DNA from: Owenia fusiformis
Lineage: Eukaryota > Annelida > Polychaeta > Sabellida > Oweniidae
NCBI GenBank assembly: GCA_903813345.2
Contig: CAIIXF020000008.1
Coordinates: 11,375,278 to 11,439,277 of the forward strand
Direction: 5' to 3'
DNA length: 64,000 bases
A model generated the notes under the pieces. It saw only the letters and a list, made by a program, of their open reading frames with translations. It searched no databases and was not told the origin of the DNA. This document shows positions 56,132 to 64,000 of this stretch, piece after piece. The translations under genes were made by a program, and so were the position numbers. The stretch's first letter is position 1; each line of letters opens with the position of its first letter.

Positions 56132-57215
56132 TACTCATATACATACATAATGACAGGGCTTGTATCTAAACTCATATGGCCCCACATTATACTCACACAT
56201 ACCATTATATATATTGCATTATGCACATTATAATAAAATACTTGTTTCTCTTATATTTTGAAGTCATACCTCAAAATGAACACATAAAGATATCCAGTGG
56301 TGAAATGCCACAATTAATGGCTATTAAAATTCAAAACAGAACAATGATGAGAATGGAACTTGAAAGAAAATAACAATAAGTGCTGTATGTAGTTTCGTAT
56401 CAATTCTACAGAAAAGTGCTAATTAGTTAGTTCACAAGAAACAATTTGCATGAAACTCATTAAGTAAATGCAATTAATGCATGCACCAAAAAGACGTGAC
56501 AATTCAAGCACTGGATGCATTATATCAATAGGTTCTACTGTATGTGTTCATAATGACAAGTTTAACTGCAATGTTTCATTGGTTCACTTTATAATATCTC
56601 ATATATACACAGCTATTTACAGCATTCAAAGGCCCCATGGACACTTGGGGGCATTCTCTAGGCATTAAAATAAAATGAGACCAAAATATAAATGTTAATA
56701 TCCATTCCCCCAGTCTGGGGCACAGCAGCAAGAAAAATGCTCAATCAGGATAATTTGCTCCCCTATATGAATGGAACAACTTCCTAAATGTGAGGCATTT
56801 CTTGAGACTGTTCATGATTAGTAATTAAAATTCTTGTTCATAAGCAAATTAAAAATACAGCAGTTATTTGATACAAAACATATGGCCTATCAATCAATGG
56901 TTTTCAATCAGGCTATACATAATCAAACTAAAAACTGAATCATATTGAACAAAAACAGAGGTACATGTAGCATCAGAGGGATTATGGTGACCATTGTAAC
57001 ATTTAATTGTAATGTCACAATAATACCAACTGTCAACAATGACGGTAATGGTCTATAACCTTTGAATTCTACCCTTGGAACAGAACAAATATAAAATTGA
57101 ACAAATAATTGTGTATAACATTTCCATGAATAAATACGGGTTTCTCAACATGGTAAAATGGCAATAATCATATCTTCAGCCTCAAATGTACAGTATTTAC
57201 TTATTTATAATAAGC

Positions 57216-57418
57216 CAGGCCCGTAGCCAGGGGAGTTCGATGGGTTCGAGCGAACCCCCCCCTGGCCAAAAAATCTTTCAAAATCATGCAGTTTTTCACC
57301 ATTCTGAGCACTTTTTAAGTTATTTTGGCCATTTTTGGACCAAAATTGTCAAAAGTGAACCCCCCCTTGAATTTTTCAAAAAGTGAACCCCCCTTGGCAA
57401 ATCCTGGCTACGGGCCTG
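57216..57418. mobile_element. 203-bp miniature transposon, CAGGCCCGTAGCC family
   Basis: CAGGCCCGTAGCCAGG and CCTGGCTACGGGCCTG are 16-bp perfect terminal inverted repeats. ATAAGC is duplicated on both sides (57210-57215, 57419-57424). The interior shares TTTCAAAATCATGCAGTTTT with the copy at 62547. No coding capacity. Confidence 0.95.
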
Positions 57419-58239
57419 ATAAGCTATGGTTTGTATTTGATACAACAATGAAGCACCATAACTATGAGCATATCTACAGACTGATGATTCACTGCATCTA
57501 ATCGTCTAAATTATTTATTAATAAATACAGAGCTTATGAACAATGGAGTAAAATGTGCCATGAGTTTCAGTGCCTTCTTTGAGGTATATTGTAAATATTC
57601 ATTTGAGGACATATCGTGGCTCTTAAGAAGCCAAATTAGTTGCTTTTTTGAATGTACAGCCCCAATCCACACTCTGGAATCACAGTACCATACTGCTAAA
57701 TCAAGAGTATGGTACCATACAGTGCTGTTTGAGTATGATGCAGTGTAGTGTTCACGGTACCGTACAATACTGTTTTAGTCTATGGTATCATATGGTACTA
57801 TATCTACGGTACCTTACAGTACTGTATTTACGGAACCCAACAGTACTGTAGCCTAAAATGGTACCGTACAGTACTGCTGGAGGTGTGTATATGTAAGCTG
57901 CTTTTATTTGTAATACATGTACTAATAACACTGACTGTGAATTCTGAAAGCACACTTCACTCCATTGTTAATGCATATCTAAATACATCATACATTGGTC
58001 TACATACATATTGTTTCACAATATGATATATACAAGATAGAAAAAGATAAAATCACAAACATTTGTCTTAAATTCTCTTAACCCTGCTTGGGTTCTCCAT
58101 TAATGCTTCACTATGTTTCTGGGACTATCATGATATTTAAAATAAATGATGGCTACTAGAAAGGGCCCTCAATTATAAAGATGATGATATGTTTAACTGT
58201 TGTACAATTATATGAGAGCATGAGTCTGTACCATTGACT

Positions 58240-58700
58240 TACACGTACAATGAATTGACCTACATTGCCAACACATTGACAAGGGATTGACCTACATAGA
58301 CAATTCACTGACATTTGTAGAAATACAATGATTGACCTTCTAAGAAATGAATTGACCTATATAGACAAAAGATTGACTGACATGGTCAATATATTGACCT
58401 ACATTGCAGATGAATTGACCTACATAGACAATAAATTGACCTATATTAAGACAATAAATTGACTGACATGGTCAATATATTGACCTACATTGTAGATGAA
58501 TTGACCTACATAGAAATAAACCTACGTAAATAACGCATAGGCCTAAATATAGAAAAAACATTGACCTTTATGGTCAATTCATTCACCTACAATGCCAACT
58601 CATTTCCTTCCTATACATGTACAATACAAATCTTCATATTTGACCAATATAGACAATTAAACGCCTTGACCTATGACCTACATAGACAAGGCAAATCTCC
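58240..58700 (-). repeat. Degenerate tandem array continuing from the GALNT2 stop codon
   Basis: On the minus strand the last codons TTGTCTATGTAGGTCA recur as TTGTCTATGTAGGTCAAT and variants many times downstream. A larger unit of about 79 bp (TTGACTGACATGGTCAATAT then TTGACCTACATTG on the plus strand) occurs twice at about 58373-58515. Confidence 0.8.
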
Positions 58701-60491
58701 AAACTTGACTAGGTGATGATGGGTCACATTCCTCTACTGTGATACCTTTAGTCCTTTGATGTTTACTGTCTAAGCACAGTCCATAGTCCATGGATTTAAA
58801 TATATGGTCTCTTTTTATATGCTTCCATTTCTGAAAAATATATGTTTCAGTTTTAAAAACAGTGATTATAACACATCTAAAGTGTGAATCTTAGACTACT
58901 GAAGCAAAGAGTTAGCAAACCAGAATACATGTACACTTCTCTTTCATTCTCTCAGATCCGGTGCAATCTATCATTAATCAGCTCCAGTATCTTAAATTAA
59001 CTTTCATAATTAAAGACAATGCCGCTTAAATACAACATCAAGGGATTTAATGGAACATGAAATCTATAAACTTCTTACTTGGTTTCTATTAATTGAGTCA
59101 CATTGATGAAGTTTTACTGGAGATCCCACCACGTGGTTAGAGAGAGCAATGCACAAGTCTGAATGCTTTATCTGGTTATTCTTTGATAATGCCCATTCCT
59201 GAAAAAGAAAATATTTTCAAGTAATAATCAATGGAAACTGATGAAAAGTTGAAACAGCCAAGTCACGAGAAATCAGTTTAGTTTTTTCTTTCCCCGAATA
59301 ACCACTCTACTATACCTTGCATTTGGTGTTCACGAGCAACCCATTTGGCTAATAAGTAATGATTATGTATTTGTTTTTATTTGTCTTTTCCTTATTAATG
59401 GTTTATCGGTTGAAAGTTAGATATTAATAAGGTACTTTCAAAAATATACTAAACAATGCAATTCTCCCTTTCGCGGTTCGCTCTTTGAATCAGAACGTTC
59501 GCAAATATGTACTGAAAAAGCACTCAAAAAGGACAACATTTGATTGGTCAATGAGAATTAGACAGACAAAGTATCTTATGCATTTCTAGGTGTTAGGTAT
59601 AGTAGTGTGATAACAGGTTGGATGGAATCTAGCGCATATGGATGGACCTGGCCTAATCTTTTTGATGTCAAAGAAAATTCACGTATAAAGTTATCCCCAC
59701 TAGAATGTCCCTTGTGAGGAATAAAAATCATGTTTTGAAATACATAAAGGATAAGTGAAACCACTTTGTATAATCAAGTACATGTACATACATGTATAAA
59801 GTCAACATTTTCAATTGCATGTAAAAATGTAATATAACCCAATCATACATTCTAATCCTACTTTTTCATAATCTTAAGAGAAATAGGCAAGACATTGTGT
59901 TCATTTCATAATATTATATCTACATATATAAGGGTTGTTATGTACTGGGAGGTTTTGGATACAGGGTTTATCCCAAGGGAAACATATTTCCCTTGGGATA
60001 AACCCTGTATTCAAAACTGACCGTACATAACAGATGTATTTCATACCTACTGAAGTTCTAGGTACATCATACCTTATAAAGATCCAAAATTCCAAAACAT
60101 ACTTTAAGTACTGGGCGTTTTTTGGTCTTAAAGTTTGAAAGATTTTCAAAAAAATTGAAAAAAAGAAATTTTGAAAAAATTGAAAGAAAAAGTGAAAAAT
60201 ATTTTTTTAAATTTTTTTTTCAGGAGCGGGTATACCGCGTGTATCCATCCCGGTCCCTAGATACACTATATATTCCCGCTCGTTATGTACCTAGAACCTC
60301 AGTAGGTATGAAATACAGTACATTACACCTCACTACATGGACAGAAAGCAGTGCAACAACCTACCTGATTTCCCCCTGTGTTATGACATGTATATAATCC
60401 CACAACCCCGTCTAGAAAATGCCCTAAAGTGTCCATACATTGACTAGCCTGTTGAATGCTCCCAAATGCTATATCTTGCTTATCTGGTACC
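58678..60491 (-). CDS. GALNT2: Polypeptide N-acetylgalactosaminyltransferase 2, last three exons (continues beyond the window)
   Basis: Golgi enzyme that starts mucin-type O-glycosylation by adding GalNAc to Ser/Thr. Exons on the minus strand are 60491-60365, 59198-59079 and 58830-58678, with consistent phases, ending at TAG. They encode 132 residues, the C-terminal ricin-type lectin domain. [11 protein letters not shown] opens the visible part, followed by [55 protein letters not shown] and QVWRFALSM. The order and residues match vertebrate GALNT2 closely (VPDHQDIAFG, GGNQEWAL), better than other family members I know. The catalytic domain must lie beyond 64000. The three CLD/QxW-type lectin repeats appear intact. 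The gene is convergent with PCNX4. Its stop codon lies within a tandem repeat. Confidence 0.95.
59937..60322. mobile_element. Nested palindromic miniature element
   Basis: Two inverted repeats adjoin. At 59937-60031 arms of about 45 bp (GTTATGTACTGGGAGGTTTT, ... TTTATCCCAAGGGAAA) face each other around a few bases. At 60034-60322 ends of about 35 bp (GTATTTCATACCTACTGAAG and CAGTAGGTATGAAATAC) are inverted around an interior with CCCGGTCCC. A diverged relative of the first part is at about 29825-29940. No coding capacity; in GALNT2 intron sequence. Confidence 0.7.
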
Positions 60492-62546
60492 CTGGAAACA
60501 CAAACAAGAAAACATCAATCATCACACAAAAACAGGCTCCAAAATCCAGAATAAAATCTTCCGGGGGAAGAAACTTAAATGGATGATGCTGAGCTATTCC
60601 ATAAAAAGATGAAATCAATAGATCAGCAGAGATAGCTTATGATGGTAACTCAAGGATGCATCTTCACTCACAGAGCCGTATTCCACTATAGCATGGAATG
60701 AAGAGGCAGCCAAAAAAGATGTGAAATGAATGTGAGATTCTGTTATGGTGTACAAGAATGTTTTGTGGTATATTACCTTATGACTATACAATAACATGCA
60801 AAGTTAGATTCATTATTAATATATTATATAATATATAATTAAAGCATTAAAATCAGAAACATTAAGCTATGTTTTAAAAGACAATTCATAGTTTTACAAG
60901 AGTAGGAGTGTGCTCAAAGCAAAAAGTTTATTTTTGTGCTAATGAGTGTAATTAAGTGTAATTAATGAGCTTGAGCAAATGAAATAATCAAATAATCATA
61001 TAATCAACCCAATTATCCAAAACAAAATGTTCTAACAACCACTCCTATGCAATTAGAGGCTTCCCATTTTCCAAAACAACATGTGTGATTCTAACTTAAC
61101 AATCCCTCATGCCCATATATGGAAAGGTCTCGCACCTAGAATGTGTGTAACCACTCAACCTCTCTCCAAACAGAGGGATACTATTTTAATAGAGACGGGG
61201 GGGGGGGGGGGGTAATAACTTGATGATAGACTTGTGAGAAATCAATTTTTGAAAGATAATATAATATGTTAAGCAGCAGTGTCCTTAACAAAGTCCTTAA
61301 AAGTAGTGCAAGCATTCTATCTAATAAACACAACTAAGGAGGGACAGGTGGTGAAACCTACACATGCTGTCGTGAAATTTTAAGACAATTTTTTTATGAT
61401 ATGCATCATTTAACTTCCTCTAAAAATGCAAATTGTATGAATGATGAGTTTCTTTGGACTTTTGGGCCAAAGTGTGTCACCAAAAATGTTTTTGAAGTAG
61501 AATTTGTTAGTAGCTTAACTATGTTTTATACTACTACGCAGCTAAAGAAGCGAAGAATATAAGTGTTTTCAGTCAATCATTTTGATACAGAATCACCAAC
61601 ATAAACTTGAAATAATTGTTTTACCAACTCGGCACATAATTTGTAAACCAATGAAATCAGATATGATGAATCAGGATATGGGAATCATAAGTCCAAAATT
61701 AACCCTCAAATTAACAAAATTATTTGCAGTGATTAGATGTCCCCTAGTAATCATACAGGTAGAAAACAGAGGGTCAAATGTACATTGCAGTTAAAAAGGC
61801 TTGTTGAAGTTGGGAATAAATATGATGAAGGTTTGTAAGATTGGTTACCTATTTATTGCACAAATAAGTTATTCCAGTCTTCTAAATGACCAAATGATTT
61901 AAAATGGGTGAAACATGCTGTTCAAATTGTAGAATCTTTCAGAGGAGAAGGATGTAATAAATACATACTGATAAACATGTTGAATCTTGCATACATGCTC
62001 TCTATTGTAAATTTTTATATGGGGACATGAAATGCCGGAAGGCGATTTGCCCAAACCCTGTCTTTTTATAGTATATTTGTTTGTATTTATGAAATAAACC
62101 TATTGATTAAAAATTAAACATGATTACACATGTCTCGATGTCATCCCTTCCCACTCAACAATGTACAGACCCTAACCCCCTAGAAATACTGTTAACCCCA
62201 CACTGACTATATATTAAACAATTTTACATTTTTATATTCATCTACAATTTTACATGCATTACTTGTACTTTTGAAATGCTGAGAATATTGGCTGTTAAGA
62301 TTGCCTAAAAGGAATATCCTTCCAAAGGTAATTTGGCTATTCAATCAACAAAAAAGGTCAGTGTGAGATAACTAAGATGCTACCAACAGAGGCTGTCATA
62401 TGTCATTCATTCAAGTATGACATGAAGTTTGTATCCTTGGAAAGCAAGGATCCTGTCATGAGCTTTATTGCAAGAACAAAGCAGATGATGTCTCGATCCT
62501 CTGTATCCTGAGGATGCAATTTAGAGGATCAAATTTACTTCACTAA
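60492..62546. other. Intron sequence upstream of the GALNT2 exon at 60365
   Basis: No further GALNT2 exon was recognised here. It holds a run of more than 15 G at about 61196-61212 and AT-rich unique sequence. Short open frames (60615-60797 minus, 61582-61794 plus) have no domain. Confidence 0.5.
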
Positions 62547-62741
62547 CAAGCCCGTAGCCAAGGGGGGAGGGGGGGGGGTTCAGGCAAACACCCCCCCTGG
62601 CCAAAATTTCTTTCAAAATCATGCAGTTTTTCACCATTCTGACTATTTTTTGAGTGATATTTGGCCAAATTTGCCAAAGTGAACCCCCCTAGAATTTTTG
62701 GGAAAAGTGAACCCCCTTGGAAAATTCTGGCTACGGGCCTG
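62547..62741. mobile_element. 195-bp miniature transposon, CAGGCCCGTAGCC family, third copy
   Basis: Ends are CAAGCCCGTAGCCA (one change from the family) and TGGCTACGGGCCTG. ACTAA is present on both sides (62542-62546, 62742-62746). The interior is nearly identical in large part to 57216-57418, which suggests recent activity. Confidence 0.9.
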
Positions 62742-63001
62742 ACTAATCATGTCATTACATGGTGTTTGACATATGTTATCACCCTCTGGCTATTCATTAT
62801 CTAAGGGTCTGTTTGATTACATAGGGATTTGTCTAGCTAACATCCTCCAAATGCAGGGATCTGGACATCATCTACTATGAAGGAACTTAGTGGATGATGT
62901 CTGAAACTCTGCTTACGGAGGATGTCTAGTTACAGAATGCTTTGTGATGTGTTTATACCTGCCCTCTATATTCTATATACACTATACACTATATACAAAT
63001 G

Positions 63002-63095
63002 TTATCGTTGTGGATCTTCGCCTTCAGCCATATGCTCCTCGAAGTACGCTATTTGTTTTTGAAACTGTTTAGAATAAGATCCAGTTTTACCCATC
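63002..63095 (-). CDS. Possible terminal coding exon of unknown gene or alternative GALNT2 end
   Basis: After an acceptor (TTCTATAG, minus strand) the frame reads MGKTGSYSKQF ... IAYFEEHMAEGEDPQR and stops at 63004-63002. The composition is hydrophilic and protein-like. The acceptor phase (one base before the ATG codon) equals that of the GALNT2 exon at 60491, so splicing from the same upstream GALNT2 exon would keep the frame. I do not recognise the peptide. It could instead be the end of a gene nested in the GALNT2 intron, or chance. Confidence 0.35.
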
Positions 63096-64000
63096 CTATA
63101 GAATAGATGTTAAGTCACTAAGGGGTCTCTATATTACAAATTAAAACATGTAAAGAAAGTAACTAAGGGGTCCCTATGATATGAGAACAAGTCAACAAAG
63201 GCAGTTGTTAAAAGGATTTGAATTCAATAAACAATATCAAAATTTAATGTAAATTATGTAAATCAAGAGAAAAACCAATTATAAATCTAACTAAATTCAA
63301 AAGTGCATTTCAAAATTCTATTTTAGAACAATCTAGAAATCTATCTAAAGAAGAGAAAAGAAAGAAAACTTTATCTAACTATAATATATAATATTTTAAA
63401 TCAAACAATAAAAATTTCCCTTTGAAAGAAATGTTATGTATTTTTCTCAAACTGAGACAGAATATTATCAATAGGCCTACCATGCAAGACGATAGATGCA
63501 GAGTAGACTGTGACTGTCAGAATATATAAGTCAATCAACTCAGTATGTATAAAGAATATACATGTAATCACCATTTGGAAAAAGGTGTAAAATGGAAAGC
63601 TGTGATTTGACTGACTGATATTCATTGAAAGGATGAGCAGAGAAGAGTTACTACACTGTACTCAACTGTGTAAGATATCAAAGGAAAGGTTGATCAAAGA
63701 CTGAGATCAAAGGCTGATCACAGACTGAGATCAGAGATCAAGATGAAAGATCACTATTAAGTTAGATTTCAGATCTTACCAAATTTTTAGGTTGGGATTC
63801 TCTAGGAAAACAAAATTACAAACGATAATTATACAAACTTACGTCAATAACTTAAAACTGAATTTCACAAAACAAATTTCAAGACTTTGAGACTAGATCT
63901 AGAAAATTCTAGAATAGATCAAACATTTACATAAGATTACTGTTGATTGGAATTAGGGTATCTTTCAGTACATGTGTCTATTATTCTTTGTTATATAAAT
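63096..64000. other. AT-rich sequence to the window edge
   Basis: No exon or element recognised. The run contains A-rich stretches at 63290-63420 and short direct repeats around TGAGATCA at 63690-63750. Probably intron of GALNT2, whose upstream exons are outside the window. Confidence 0.45.

Larger units (their letters stand above)
54137..58239. other. Region between PCNX4 and GALNT2, possibly long GALNT2 3' UTR
   Basis: No coding gene recognised apart from transposon remnants listed separately. A minus-strand AATAAA at 54141-54146 and another at about 57893-57898 could end the GALNT2 transcript, so part or all of this stretch may be its 3' UTR. At 57690-57875 short units of GGTACCGTACAGTACTGT repeat in degenerate, self-complementary form. 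Confidence 0.4.

Overview
The window is nuclear DNA of an invertebrate animal. It is AT-rich by eye, intron-rich and full of small DNA transposons, direct and inverted repeats and minisatellites. Spliced genes with GT-AG introns, metazoan orthologues (MED17, PCNX4, GALNT2) and repeat motifs of the kind common in marine invertebrates (mariner, a tail of repeated CGGA, GGTCA-rich tracts) support this. I cannot separate a lophotrochozoan from an invertebrate deuterostome by reading alone.

Layout. 1-4.5 kb: noncoding, with two blocks of a dispersed direct repeat. 4.5-5.7 kb: two small spliced genes on the minus strand, a 205-residue protein with two PC4-like domains and a 96-residue putative membrane protein. 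6.2-11.7 kb: transposons, including a mariner remnant split by a 3.5-kb element with long terminal inverted repeats. 11.9-14.1 kb: last four exons of a CYP2-clan cytochrome P450 (plus strand). 18.4-44.5 kb: complete MED17 on the minus strand, 13 exons over 26 kb. Its introns hold a 4-kb 29-bp minisatellite, an intronless EF-hand gene on the opposite strand and a 6-kb palindromic fold-back element carrying a dead LINE fragment. 45.4-52.1 kb: complete PCNX4 on the plus strand, 9 coding exons, head-to-head with MED17 across 919 bp. 58.7-60.5 kb: last three exons of GALNT2 on the minus strand; the rest lies beyond the right edge.

Functionally these are unrelated housekeeping and secretory-pathway genes: transcription (MED17, PC4-like), membrane protein (PCNX4), O-glycosylation (GALNT2), calcium binding (EF-hand) and oxidation (P450). 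There is no operon logic.

The most unusual pattern is that five genes carry a tandem array whose repeat unit includes the end of one of their own coding exons. In PCNX4, the EF-hand gene, GALNT2 and MED17 the unit covers the stop codon. In the P450 gene it covers a 5' splice site. Several miniature transposons also keep clean terminal inverted repeats and target-site duplications.
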